Shown here piece after piece: positions 21,347-29,262 of a DNA stretch of 36,675 bases. A model generated the notes under the pieces. That model made no database searches. It was not told the DNA's origin and was given only the letters and a program-made list of their open reading frames with translations. Position 1 is the stretch's first letter. Every line of letters begins with the position of its first letter. The translations under genes were made by a program, and so were the position numbers. The stretch spans positions 1-36,675 of the forward strand of contig DASUBV010000306.1 of assembly GCA_035763085.1 (NCBI GenBank). Direction: 5' to 3'. The DNA is from DASUBV01 sp035763085. GTDB lineage: Bacteria > Actinomycetota > Actinomycetes > Streptosporangiales > Streptosporangiaceae.

Positions 21347-21353
21347 GCTATCT
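21333..21353. promoter_or_regulatory. Operator B upstream of acnA
   Basis: This 21-bp element contains the perfect 12-bp palindrome CTTGACGTCAAG (21336-21347) and covers the acnA -35 box. Its centre is 43 bp (about four helical turns) from that of operator A, so two dimers would bind on the same DNA face. The cognate regulator is not encoded next to it. Confidence 0.68.
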
Positions 21354-21463
21354 GGCCCGGACCGGGCAGGCTCCGGGAACGGGCCCGCGCGGCGCCCTGG
21401 CCCGCTACCCAGGTCCGCTACCCGGGCACCGCGGCGGCTACCACCCGGAACGGGTCTTCCTGG

Positions 21464-22402
21464 CTATTGTCCCGCGGTCCGGAACACCGGCCAGCACACC
21501 TCGGTCCGGTGGCGGCTCTCGTCATCGGTATCCCAGGGCCCGACCAGGAAGTACTCGCGGATCGGGCCCGCCACGCCGATCGCCCGCTGGGCCACCGCCG
21601 TGCCCAGCGCGCCGTAGGTCCGGTCGATGCCCTCGGCCGGTCCCTCGTGCACGAGCACGGCTACCTCAACGGCCGGGATCTCCCGCACCGCGATGCCCGC
21701 CGGCAGGCGCGCTGCGGCTGCGGCTGCGGCTTGCCTGCTGCGGGCATCAGCGGCCAGCTGCGCGCTGCTGCGATCAGCGCCCGGGGCGGGACGGCCCCAC
21801 TCCGGGGCCGCCGCAGCCGGGATCGCCGGCCGGGCCAGCGGCTGGAACACGGTGATCTCGGCGCGCTCCAGCTCAAAGAAGTCGCCCGGGAACAGCGCGC
21901 CCGGCGGGCCCGCCGCCGTCACGCCCGGCGCGGCCAGTGCGGCCGCGATGCCCGCGAACGCCCGCTCGGCCCAGCTGCCCAGGTCCGCGGCGCCGACCGT
22001 GGCCCGGGCCATCAGCGCGGTCACCGCCGGGATGGCTCGCAGCTCGACGGCCGGCGCGCGCGACGGCCCGGTGAGCAGCGCGCGCAGCGCCGCTACCGCG
22101 GCCTGGGTCTGCTCGAGCTGGCGTTCCATCCGGGCCAGGTGGGCGCCGATCTCAGCGTTGCGGGCCGCCACGTCGGGGGCGGCCAGCACCGCGCGGACCT
22201 GGTCCAGCGGCATGCCCAGGTCGCGCAGCCGCCGGACGACCTGGGCGGTGGTGACCTGGCTGGTGTCGTAGTGCCGGTACCCGGTGGCCGGGTCGATGTC
22301 CGCCGGCTCCAGCACGCCGACGTCGTGGTAGTGCCGCAGCGCCTTCACGCTCAGGTGGGTCATCCGGGAGAAGTCGCCGATGCTCAGCCGCGTAGTCACC
22401 AT
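21464..22402 (-). CDS. MerR family regulator with GyrI-like effector domain
   Basis: A 312-residue regulator. The N-terminal winged helix reads RLSIGDFSRMTHLSVKALRH, followed by YHDVGVLEPADIDPATGYRHY, typical of MerR. A helix with QLEQTQAAVAALRALL is the dimerisation coiled coil. The C-terminal half (IPAVTALMARATVG to YFLVGPWDTDDESRHRTEVC) fits a GyrI-like effector-binding domain, as in BmrR/TipA-type multidrug sensors. The ATG at 22402 is 8 nt after the stop of the MFS gene, so both share an operon. The frame extends far upstream in the MFS gene, but MerR conservation begins here. It should activate the 19-bp-spacer promoter upstream of the MFS gene, forming a feedback loop. Confidence 0.9.
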   Translation of the reverse strand: MVTTRLSIGDFSRMTHLSVKALRHYHDVGVLEPADIDPATGYRHYDTSQVTTAQVVRRLRDLGMPLDQVRAVLAAPDVAARNAEIGAHLARMERQLEQTQAAVAALRALLTGPSRAPAVELRAIPAVTALMARATVGAADLGSWAERAFAGIAAALAAPGVTAAGPPGALFPGDFFELERAEITVFQPLARPAIPAAAAPEWGRPAPGADRSSAQLAADARSRQAAAAAAARLPAGIAVREIPAVEVAVLVHEGPAEGIDRTYGALGTAVAQRAIGVAGPIREYFLVGPWDTDDESRHRTEVCWPVFRTAGQ

Positions 22403-22410
22403 TCCGAGTA

Positions 22411-23835
22411 TCACCGCTCCCGGCGCGGCAGGAGCAGGGTCAGGGCCGCCACGCCGAGCAGCAGGGCGCCCATCTCGGCCAGGCTCCAGCCGAAGGCGAC
22501 CGCGTAGCCGCGGGTCACCAGGTTGTAGAAGATCACGCCGGTCACGGCCACGCCGACGGCGTTGCCGACCTGCTGGGCCGTGCTCAGCGCCCCGGATACC
22601 GCCCCGGCCGTGCGGCCGTCGGCGTGGGCCAGGACCGTGCTGGTCAGCGGCGTGATGCACAGGCCCTGGCCGGCGCCGAGCAGCAGCAGGCCGGGGAACA
22701 GCGCCAGCAGCGGGCCGCCGGTTCCCTCGCGTGCCACCGCGGCCAGCAGCAGCCCGTCGCCGAGCGCGGCGGTCAGCGCGCCGGCCAGGATGACCGTCCG
22801 GCCGAACCGCACCGTTGCCGCCGGGGCGCGCAGCGAGGTGAGCAGGTACCCCGCGGCCAGCACCGCGAACACCCCGCCGGCCGCCAGCGGGCCGAGCCCG
22901 CGGCCCAGCTGCAGGTACAGGGCGAGCATCAGGTAGCCGGCCGCCTGCTGGCACCAGAACAGCACCTGGACGGTCAGGCCGGCGCGGAACGTGCGGACGG
23001 CGAAGATGGCCGGGTCCAGCAGCGGCTGCCCGCCGCGCCGGGCGGTGCGGCGCAGGTGCCAGGCGACCGCGGCCAGCAGCACCGGGGCGGCGGCCAGGCA
23101 CGCCCACGACCAGGCCGGCCAGCCCTGCTGGCGGCCGTCCAGCAGCGGCAGCACGACCGCGACCAGGGTGGCGGTGAGCAGGGCCGCGCCGGGCAGGTCG
23201 AGACGGCCGGCGTGGTCCGCGCGCGACTCCGGGACCAGCCGGGGCGCGGCGGCCAGCGCCGCCAGCCCGACCGGCACGTTGACCCAGAAGATCAGCCGCC
23301 AGCCCAGCCCGGCGATGTCGGCGTCGATGAGCAGCCCGCCGAGCAGCTGGCCGCCGCTGGCGGCCAGGCCCATCACGATCCCGTACGCGCTGATCGCGCG
23401 GACCCGGTCCCGGCCGGTGTAGGTCGTCCCGATGATCGACAGGGTGTTGGCGGCCATGATGGCAGCACCGAGGCCCTGGGCCAGCCGGGCGGCGACCAGG
23501 AAGCCGGGGCTGGGAGCCAGGGCGCACAGCACCGAGGCTGCGACGAACGCCGCCAGCCCGGCGCAGAACCAGCGCCGCCGCCCGTAGTGGTCGCCCAGCC
23601 GGCCGCCGCAGACCAGGAACGCGGCCGAGGTCAGGCCGAAGCCGGCCACTACCCACTCGATCGCGCCCGGCCCGGCGCCCAGGCTGCGCTGGATGGAAGC
23701 CAGCGCCACGTTGACGATGAAGAAGTCCAGGATGTAGATGAAGGTCCCGCACAGCACGACGGCCAGCGGCGCCCACTTGGCGACCGGGCCGGGCAGGCCG
23801 CGGGTGGCGGCTGGAAGATGGCTCGTGAGTGTCAT
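22411..23835 (-). CDS. MFS transporter, DHA2 (EmrB/QacA) family, probable drug efflux
   Basis: A 474-residue protein with about fourteen hydrophobic helices. The first helix ends in YILDFFIVNVALASIQRSLG, and the loop 2-3 motif GGRLGDHYGRRRWF is the MFS motif A. The 14-helix length and the LDFFIVNVAL sequence point to the DHA2 proton-driven multidrug group. The ATG at 23835 lies about 7 nt from a -10 box, so the mRNA is probably leaderless. It is the first gene of an operon with a MerR/GyrI regulator, which usually responds to the exported compounds. The drug is unknown. Confidence 0.9.
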   Translation of the reverse strand: MTLTSHLPAATRGLPGPVAKWAPLAVVLCGTFIYILDFFIVNVALASIQRSLGAGPGAIEWVVAGFGLTSAAFLVCGGRLGDHYGRRRWFCAGLAAFVAASVLCALAPSPGFLVAARLAQGLGAAIMAANTLSIIGTTYTGRDRVRAISAYGIVMGLAASGGQLLGGLLIDADIAGLGWRLIFWVNVPVGLAALAAAPRLVPESRADHAGRLDLPGAALLTATLVAVVLPLLDGRQQGWPAWSWACLAAAPVLLAAVAWHLRRTARRGGQPLLDPAIFAVRTFRAGLTVQVLFWCQQAAGYLMLALYLQLGRGLGPLAAGGVFAVLAAGYLLTSLRAPAATVRFGRTVILAGALTAALGDGLLLAAVAREGTGGPLLALFPGLLLLGAGQGLCITPLTSTVLAHADGRTAGAVSGALSTAQQVGNAVGVAVTGVIFYNLVTRGYAVAFGWSLAEMGALLLGVAALTLLLPRRER

Positions 23836-23841
23836 GAGCCG

Positions 23842-23872
23842 AGCCTCAGGTCTCCCCCGGCAGGAGAGTCAA
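23842..23872 (-). promoter_or_regulatory. MerR-type promoter with 19-bp spacer upstream of MFS
   Basis: On the minus strand, TTGACT (23867-23872) and GAGGCT (23842-23847) are separated by 19 bp. The spacer holds a dyad TCTCC-N7-GGAGA (23851-23867). An over-long spacer with a central dyad is the hallmark of promoters activated by MerR proteins through DNA distortion. The predicted start coincides with the ATG of the MFS gene. Confidence 0.72.
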
Positions 23873-24038
23873 AGCACTTCCCGGACCCCGCCCGCCGCGG
23901 GTCGTGAAGCTGCCCGCGATGACCTTGCCGGGGCTGCAGGTGCGCCCCCATGGCCCTCGCCCGCCGACCCGGCCGCCGGCGGCGCCGCCGGAGTCACAGC
24001 TGTCCGGCAGGCGCGCGAGTCACGGCTGCAAGGGGCGA

Positions 24039-25400
24039 TCAGGTTGCGGCCGCAGTCGTGTCCGCGGCACCGGGCTCGGCGGCACCGGGCTCGGCAGCAC
24101 CGGGCTCCGCGGTCACCGAATCTGCGGGGCCCGGCTCCTGAGCGGCGGGATCCGCGGCGGTCGGCTGCTGGGCGCGGTAGCGGGTGAAGGCGGGCAGGCC
24201 GATGCCGATCACGACGACGGCGGCCACGGTGATCAGCCCGCCGGCCAGCGCGCTGATGACCGGCGTGGTCAGCGAGCCGAGGGCGCCGGCCTCCAGGTTG
24301 CCGAGCTGGCCGCCGCCCGCGCCGACGACGAAGTCGGCGGCGGAGACCCGGCCGCGCAGCCGGTCCGGCGCGACCGTCTGGACGATGATGCCCCGCAGCA
24401 CCACGGTGACGGTGTCGGCCGCGCCGGCCAGGGCCAGCATGGCCAGGGTCAGTGCCAGGCCGGACGCGACCGCGAAGCCGGCGAAGGCGGCGCCCCAGAC
24501 CGCCACCGCGCCGAGCATGGCCAGGCCCTGCCGGGTGACCCGGCTGAGCGGGCCGGACAGTACCGCGCTGACCAGCCCGCCAACGCCGATCGCGGTGGTG
24601 AACAGGCCCAGGGTGCGCGGGTCGCCGCCGAACCGCTCGGCGTTGATGGCCGGGAACAGCGACGCGGGCAGGCCGAAGACGGTCGCGCTGAGGTCGGCCA
24701 GGAACGCCCCGGCCAGCAGCGGGCTGCGCCCGATGAACGCCACGCCCTCGGCCACCGCGCGCAGGCCCGGCCGGGCCGGGCCGTCGCCGGGACGGAGTTC
24801 GGGCAGCCGGGCGACGCCGTAGACCGAGGCGGTGAAGCTGAGCGCGTCGATGAGATAGCAGTACCGCAGGCCCAGCGCGGGGACGGCGGTGATGAGGCCG
24901 GCCAGGGCCGGGCCGGCGATCATCATGACCTGGAAGGTGATCCGGTTCAGCGCCAGCCCGGCCGGGAGCAGCCGCGGCGGCAGCAGGGCCGGGATGAAGG
25001 TGCGCCGGGCCGGCTGGCTGATCGCCGACAGCGAGGCCTGCACGACGGTCAGCCCGTACAGCAGCCAGAGCCGGTGCAGTCCGGCGAAGGCCTGGGCGGC
25101 CAGCACCGCCGACACCACGACCTGCCCGAAGCTGGTGTACAGCACCAGGCGGCGCCGGTCGAGCGCGTCGGCCAGCGAACCGCCCAGCAGGCCGATGGCC
25201 AGCAGCGGCACCATCTGCGCGAGCCCGATCGCGCCCACCGCCAGCGGCGAGTGCGTCAGGCGGTAGACCTGCAACGGGACAGCGAACAGGGTCATGGCGG
25301 TTCCCACCGCCGACAGCGTGGATCCGGCCCACAGCCGCCGGTACGCCGGTGACTCCCGCAGCGGGCTGATGTCGGCTAGCAGCCTGCTTGCTCGCGGCAC
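24039..25400 (-). CDS. MFS transporter (MFS_3/EntS-like)
   Basis: A 453-residue protein with about twelve helices. The start region SPAYRRLWAGSTLSAVGTAM and the motif GGSLADALDRRRLVLYTSFG resemble the MFS_3 group that includes the enterobactin exporter EntS. APDRLRGRVSAADFVVGAGG in the second half is also typical of it. The C-terminus is an unusual soluble tail with three consecutive GAAEP units. The GTG at 25400 has AGGAGG 6 nt upstream, a strong site. It is divergent from a MarR gene across a 30-bp palindrome, so it is probably repressed by that regulator. The substrate is unknown; siderophore or drug export are the usual roles. Confidence 0.9.
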   Translation of the reverse strand: MPRASRLLADISPLRESPAYRRLWAGSTLSAVGTAMTLFAVPLQVYRLTHSPLAVGAIGLAQMVPLLAIGLLGGSLADALDRRRLVLYTSFGQVVVSAVLAAQAFAGLHRLWLLYGLTVVQASLSAISQPARRTFIPALLPPRLLPAGLALNRITFQVMMIAGPALAGLITAVPALGLRYCYLIDALSFTASVYGVARLPELRPGDGPARPGLRAVAEGVAFIGRSPLLAGAFLADLSATVFGLPASLFPAINAERFGGDPRTLGLFTTAIGVGGLVSAVLSGPLSRVTRQGLAMLGAVAVWGAAFAGFAVASGLALTLAMLALAGAADTVTVVLRGIIVQTVAPDRLRGRVSAADFVVGAGGGQLGNLEAGALGSLTTPVISALAGGLITVAAVVVIGIGLPAFTRYRAQQPTAADPAAQEPGPADSVTAEPGAAEPGAAEPGAADTTAAAT

Positions 25401-25478
25401 CTGATGCCTCCTCGGTCACGCCCCGGTCGCTGGCACGCCCGGCCGCTGCCCCCGCCTGCCGCCCGGCGCCGGACCAAC

Positions 25479-25508
25479 TGTAACAGTACTTATACAAGTG
25501 CTGTTACA
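25479..25508. promoter_or_regulatory. 30-bp palindromic MarR operator
   Basis: The element has outer arms TGTAACAG (25479-25486) and CTGTTACA (25501-25508) and inner arms ACTT/AAGT. Pairing the two halves gives 13 of 15 matching positions. It sits between two divergent genes, one a MarR regulator, and is AT-rich in an otherwise GC-rich region. It should be the autoregulatory site that controls both the MFS and MarR promoters. Confidence 0.75.
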
Positions 25509-25511
25509 ATT

Positions 25512-25517
25512 TATAAT
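25512..25517 (+). promoter_or_regulatory. -10 box of MarR gene (leaderless)
   Basis: A perfect TATAAT lies 5 nt upstream of the ATG at 25523, so transcription should begin at or next to the start codon. No Shine-Dalgarno sequence is present. The -35 is poor (TTATAC or CTTATA inside the operator). Confidence 0.62.
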
Positions 25518-25522
25518 TGACC

Positions 25523-26230
25523 ATGGACACGCACGGCAGACCCGACTCGCGCACCGCGGCAGCGCAGCCCGGCACGGCAGCGCAGCCCGGCACGGCCGAC
25601 CCGGCAGGCGCTGCGGTCGACCCGACCGAGCAGAGCCTGTGGCGGCCGCTGCGGCTGCTGCAGACGGCCATGGACGCCGACATCGGCCGGCTCTACGCCG
25701 AGGCGCAGGTCGAGGGACTCAAGCCGAGCTTCGTGCTGGAGCTGCTCCGGCTGCACGCGCGCGGGCCGATGACCATCACCGAGCTGGCGACCTCGGTGCA
25801 GCGCACGCACTCGGCGATCAGCCAGAAGGTGGCCGCCATGCGCGCCGCCGGGCTGGTCGAGACCATCGCCGGCGCCGACGCCCGGAGCAAGACGGTGGTG
25901 CTCACCGGCCGGGCGCGCGCCATCGCGGGCCTGCTGACCGCTGAGTGGCAGGCCACCGAGGCCGCCGCTGCCGAGCTGGAGGCGGAGATCCCCTACCCGC
26001 TCAGCCGGGTCGTCACCGACCTCGAGGAAGCGCTGCGGCGCAAGAGCTTCCACGACCGGATCGCCGACAAGCTCGCCGCCGACCCGGCCTGGGGCGAGGG
26101 CGCCAGGGCGGCCGCGGCCGGGGAGTCCGGGCACGCGCCGCCGGCACGTGCGCCGGGACGTGCCGGCCGCGCGGGCCATCCTGGTAGCGTCGCCGGTGCG
26201 CCCCCGCGGACCGGGGAGATGGGGAGGTAA
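25523..26230 (+). CDS. MarR family transcriptional regulator
   Basis: A 235-residue regulator. The core (residues about 40-190) has the MarR winged-helix layout: FVLELLRLHARGPMTITELA, then HSAISQKVAAMRAAGLVET and a wing with GADARSKTVVLTGRARAI. The N-terminal 35 residues are Ala/Gly/Pro-rich with two AAQPGT repeats. The C-terminal 45 residues are also low-complexity (APGRAGRAGHPG), making it longer than typical MarR proteins of about 150-170. The ATG at 25523 is preferred over a TTG at 25517. It is divergent from the MFS gene and overlaps the ribosome site of the fumarylacetoacetase gene at its stop, so it likely controls both. The ligand is unknown. Confidence 0.88.
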   Translation: MDTHGRPDSRTAAAQPGTAAQPGTADPAGAAVDPTEQSLWRPLRLLQTAMDADIGRLYAEAQVEGLKPSFVLELLRLHARGPMTITELATSVQRTHSAISQKVAAMRAAGLVETIAGADARSKTVVLTGRARAIAGLLTAEWQATEAAAAELEAEIPYPLSRVVTDLEEALRRKSFHDRIADKLAADPAWGEGARAAAAGESGHAPPARAPGRAGRAGHPGSVAGAPPRTGEMGR

Positions 26231-26236
26231 CCCGCG

Positions 26237-27466
26237 ATGGCACTGCAGGCGGCTGCCTGGCTCGGCCTCGCTCCGGATGACCTGTACGGGCTGGCGGCAC
26301 TGCCGTACTGCTCGTTCAGCTCGCGCCAGCACCCGGCCAGCCGCAGCGTCGGTGTCCGGATCGGTGATGCGATCCTCAACCTGAGCGCCGCCGCGGACCG
26401 GCTGCTGGCGGGCCGGTCGGTGCTGTTCCGGTCCGGCGTCCTGGACTCATTCCTGGCCGCCGGCGAGCTGGCCTGGGCGGACGTCCGCGCGCACCTGACG
26501 GCATGGCTGTCGCAGGACCGCTTCCGGGATGGGCTGGCGGACCTGGTGGTGCCGCTGGCGGAGGCTGAGCTGCACCTGCCCTTCACCGTCGCCGACTACG
26601 TCGACTTCTATACCTCCGAGCAGCACGCCACCAATGTCGGCAAGATCTTCCGGCCCGGCACCCGGCCGCTGCCGGCCAGCTGGGGCCACCTGCCCGCCGG
26701 CTACCACGGCCGGGCCGGCACCGTGGTGGTGTCGGGAACCCCGATCCGCCGGCCGTGCGGGCTGGCCAAGGCCAGCCCGGACGCAGCGCCGTCCTTCGGA
26801 CCTTCGGCGCGCCTGGACTTCGAGGCCGAGCTGGGCTTTGTCGTCGGCTACGAGACGGTGCTCGGCGAGCCGGTCCCGGCCAGCCGGTTCAGCGAGCACG
26901 TTTTCGGCGTCACGCTGGTCAACGACTGGTCCGCGCGCGACATCCAGGCTTATGAGACGGCCCCGCTCGGGCCGTTCCTCGGCAAGTCGTTCGGCACGAC
27001 GATCTCGCCGTGGATCCTGCCGCTGGCCGCGCTGGAGCACGCGCGGGTCCGGCCGCCGTCGCGCGATGCCGAGCTGGCGCCCTACCTGACCGAGACGCAG
27101 GACTGGGGCCTGGACATCGACGTCGAGGTGCGGATCAACGAGCAGCTGCTGTCCCGCCCGCCGTACAAGACGATGCACTGGAGCCCGGCGCAGATGCTGG
27201 CGCACATGACCGTGAACGGCGCGGCGCTGCGCACCGGCGACCTGTTTGCCTCCGGCACCGTCAGCGGCCCCGGCCGGGGGCAGCTGGGCTGCCTGCTGGA
27301 GCTGTCGTGGAACGGCACCGACCCGGTCAAGCTGCCCGACGGGAGCACCCGCGCCTGGCTGGAGGACAGCGACGAGGTGACGATCACCGCGACCGCGCCG
27401 GGCCCCGATGGCACCCGGATCGGCGTGGGCGAGGCCCGCGGGCAGATCCTGCCCGCGTCCTTCTGA
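26237..27466 (+). CDS. fahA: Fumarylacetoacetase
   Basis: A 409-residue enzyme that hydrolyses fumarylacetoacetate to fumarate and acetoacetate, the last step of tyrosine/homogentisate breakdown. The N-terminal SH3-like domain (PYCSFSSRQHPASRSVGVRIGD) precedes the catalytic domain. The catalytic histidine is H130 in FYTSEQHATNVGKIFR. Metal and substrate sites include DFEAELGFVVG, NDWSARDIQAYETAPLGPFL and GKSFGTTISPWI. Length fits bacterial and mammalian FAH. The start has GGGGAGGTAA upstream, and the TAA in that stretch is the MarR stop, so translation is coupled to marR. No homogentisate dioxygenase or maleylacetoacetate isomerase gene is nearby, so the upstream pathway lies elsewhere. Confidence 0.94.
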   Translation: MALQAAAWLGLAPDDLYGLAALPYCSFSSRQHPASRSVGVRIGDAILNLSAAADRLLAGRSVLFRSGVLDSFLAAGELAWADVRAHLTAWLSQDRFRDGLADLVVPLAEAELHLPFTVADYVDFYTSEQHATNVGKIFRPGTRPLPASWGHLPAGYHGRAGTVVVSGTPIRRPCGLAKASPDAAPSFGPSARLDFEAELGFVVGYETVLGEPVPASRFSEHVFGVTLVNDWSARDIQAYETAPLGPFLGKSFGTTISPWILPLAALEHARVRPPSRDAELAPYLTETQDWGLDIDVEVRINEQLLSRPPYKTMHWSPAQMLAHMTVNGAALRTGDLFASGTVSGPGRGQLGCLLELSWNGTDPVKLPDGSTRAWLEDSDEVTITATAPGPDGTRIGVGEARGQILPASF

Positions 27467-27504
27467 TCCGCGGGGCGTTCCAGGGCGGCCGCCAGCTCAC
27501 ACAG

Positions 27505-27972
27505 CTAGCAGTCGATCTCGAACCAGACGGCGGCCGGGGACGGGCCGGCCTTGGCCGCGTGCCCCCAGCGGGCGGCGAGGAAGTCGACCAGGATCAGGCC
27601 GCGGCCGGAGGCGGCCAGCTCATCGGCGGCTGCCGTCAGCACCGGATGCCCGGCCGAGCCGTCGTCGGTGACGGTGATCCGCACCCGGCCCGGCCCGTGC
27701 GAGATGGCGACGGCGAACGTGCCGCCCTGGCCGGTGGCCGAGTGCTGGACCGCGTTGGTCGCTAATTCACTGGTCAGCAGCACGACGTCGGAGGCTGCCG
27801 GGCAGCTGGCCAGGGCCCGGCCGACGAAGTGCCGCGCCGCGGCTACCTGATCCGGGTGACCCGGGAACACGCGCAGGAACCGCGGGGGGATGGCATCGTG
27901 CGGGATATGCCGGCCGGCATCCGGGTCGCGGCCAAGACTGGCGGGCCTGGCAGGGCGCGTACCCGGGTGCAT
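27505..27972 (-). CDS. RsbW-like ATP-binding anti-sigma/serine kinase domain protein
   Basis: A 155-residue protein with a HATPase_c_2 domain. The N box is SELATNAVQHSATG, and the G boxes are VTDDGSAGHPV and ASGRGLILVDFLAARWG. The preceding FPGHPDQVAAARHFVGRAL is the usual first helix. Actinomycete relatives are stand-alone regulatory kinases often found next to XRE/DUF397 gene pairs, as here (divergent at 28149). A partner switch with an anti-anti-sigma factor is possible but no such gene is present. The ATG at 27972 has GGTGATGAG just upstream. Confidence 0.86.
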   Translation of the reverse strand: MHPGTRPARPASLGRDPDAGRHIPHDAIPPRFLRVFPGHPDQVAAARHFVGRALASCPAASDVVLLTSELATNAVQHSATGQGGTFAVAISHGPGRVRITVTDDGSAGHPVLTAAADELAASGRGLILVDFLAARWGHAAKAGPSPAAVWFEIDC

Positions 27973-28046
27973 CTCATCACCGGCCTGTCCGCGTTCGGCC
28001 GCCAGCTCGCAGCGGAGCTGGCATGCTTCATGTCCGTACGCTTATT

Positions 28047-28108
28047 GCATAGCACGATATGCATAGCTGCACCGGTGCAATCGCACGGTGTCACCGGAGC
28101 TATCGCAC
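28047..28108. promoter_or_regulatory. Repeat-rich regulatory region upstream of XRE gene
   Basis: Within the divergent ATPase/XRE intergenic region lie a direct repeat GCATAGC (28047-28053 and 28061-28067, 14-bp period), the perfect palindrome TGCACCGGTGCA (28068-28079), and a second direct repeat ATCGCAC (28080-28086 and 28102-28108). The density of repeats suggests an operator for the XRE protein. No -10/-35 pair is clear. Confidence 0.5.
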
Positions 28109-28148
28109 TGTGCAGGCCGGATTCGACCGCAACGTCCCGGAGGAAATC

Positions 28149-29003
28149 ATGGCCGCAGGCACCGGCCCGACGGTGCGCAGGCGGCAGCTCATGGCAGAGC
28201 TGAAGCGCCTGCGCGAGGCGGCCGGCTTAACGCAGGAGGACGTCGCGGGCCGGCTCGACTGGCACCCGACGAAGGTCATGCGCATTGAGACCGGCCGCAC
28301 CCCGCCGCATCCCAATGACGTGCGGGTCATGCTCGGCCTGTACGGGGTGGCCGACGAGACCGAGCTGGCCGGGCTGATCTCGCTGGCCAAGGACGCCCGG
28401 CAGCGCGGCTGGTGGTACTCCTACCGCGACGTGATGGTCAGCCGGCTCGAAGTGTTCATCGGGCTGGAGTCCGAGGCTGACACGATCCGCGACTTCGAGC
28501 TGGCCATGATTCCGGGCCTGCTGCAGACCGCGGACTACGCGCGGGCGCTGATCGGCGGGCTGGGCTCTTATGACGCCGCGGAGGTGGAGCGGCGGGTTGA
28601 GGTGCGGCTGACCCGGCAGCAGCAGCTGGCCGCCGGCGGCGGGCGGCTGTGGGCGGTCCTGGACGAGGCCGCGGTCCGCCGGGTCGTGGGCGGGCAGGAG
28701 ATCATGGCCGCCCAGCTGCGCCACCTGGCCGATGCGGCCCAGTCGGGCCGGGCCATGATCCAGGTCGTCCCGTACGGCGCGGGCCCGCATCCGGGCCAGG
28801 CCGGGCCGTTCATCATCCTCGGCTTCGGCGACGCCACCCAGCCGGACGTTGTCTACCTGGAGACCGTCGGCGGGAATCTGTACGTTGATAAGCCCGAGGA
28901 AGTGCGAATGTTTACCACCGCCTTCGATCAGTTGTGCGCAGTGGCCCTCAGCCCGGCGCAGTCCACGGCTATGCTGCGGGCACTGGCCGGGGAGCTGGGC
29001 TGA
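28149..29003 (+). CDS. XRE family regulator with DUF5753 (Scr1 TA antitoxin-like) domain
   Basis: A 284-residue protein. The N-terminal helix-turn-helix reads ELKRLREAAGLTQEDVAGRL then DWHPTKVMRIETGRTPPHPN. The remainder matches DUF5753: EADTIRDFELAMIPGLLQT, DYARALIG, RLTRQQQLAAG, LWAVLDEAAVRR, and the late TAFDQLCAVALSP. These regulators are abundant in Streptomyces and related genera and pair with a DUF397 protein, as at 29027. The pair acts in development or as a toxin-antitoxin-like switch. The ATG at 28149 has GGAGGAAATC upstream, a strong site; the open frame begins further up at 28059. Confidence 0.92.
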   Translation: MAAGTGPTVRRRQLMAELKRLREAAGLTQEDVAGRLDWHPTKVMRIETGRTPPHPNDVRVMLGLYGVADETELAGLISLAKDARQRGWWYSYRDVMVSRLEVFIGLESEADTIRDFELAMIPGLLQTADYARALIGGLGSYDAAEVERRVEVRLTRQQQLAAGGGRLWAVLDEAAVRRVVGGQEIMAAQLRHLADAAQSGRAMIQVVPYGAGPHPGQAGPFIILGFGDATQPDVVYLETVGGNLYVDKPEEVRMFTTAFDQLCAVALSPAQSTAMLRALAGELG

Positions 29004-29026
29004 TTCGCGGAAGGAGACCCGAGATC

Positions 29027-29257
29027 ATGGATCTCGACCTGTCCCGTGCAGCATGGCGGACAAGTTCGTTTAGCGGCGCCAATGGCAGCTGCGTGGAGGT
29101 AGCGCCCGTGCCCGGTAGCGCACCGGACGGCGCGCCGCCGGCCCGGATCGCCGTCCGGGACTCCAAGGACCGCAGCGGTCCTGTCCTGGTATTCACCGCT
29201 CGCCAGTGGCGCGACATGGCCGCCGGCATCAAGGCCGGCGAGCTGCTCCTGAGCTGA
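29027..29257 (+). CDS. DUF397 domain-containing protein
   Basis: A 76-residue protein with the DUF397 signature: RAAWRTSSFSGANGSCVEVA at the N-terminus, then IAVRDSKDRSGPVLVFTARQWRDM. It starts 23 nt after the XRE stop, with AAGGAG about 10 nt before the ATG at 29027. DUF397 proteins partner the preceding XRE/DUF5753 regulator; in a few studied cases they act as the toxic half or as a co-regulator. Together with the divergent ATPase gene it completes the common actinomycete triad. Confidence 0.92.
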   Translation: MDLDLSRAAWRTSSFSGANGSCVEVAPVPGSAPDGAPPARIAVRDSKDRSGPVLVFTARQWRDMAAGIKAGELLLS

Positions 29258-29262
29258 CCCGG

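Noticed and set aside
22403..23776. Upstream extension of the MerR frame across the MFS gene
   Set aside because: It overlaps the well-supported DHA2 transporter and lacks any domain; MerR conservation starts at 22402.
24060..24115. Possible CRISPR-like or satellite repeat
   Set aside because: The short GCACCGGGCTC repeats encode three GAAEP units in the C-terminal tail of an MFS transporter; there are no spacers.
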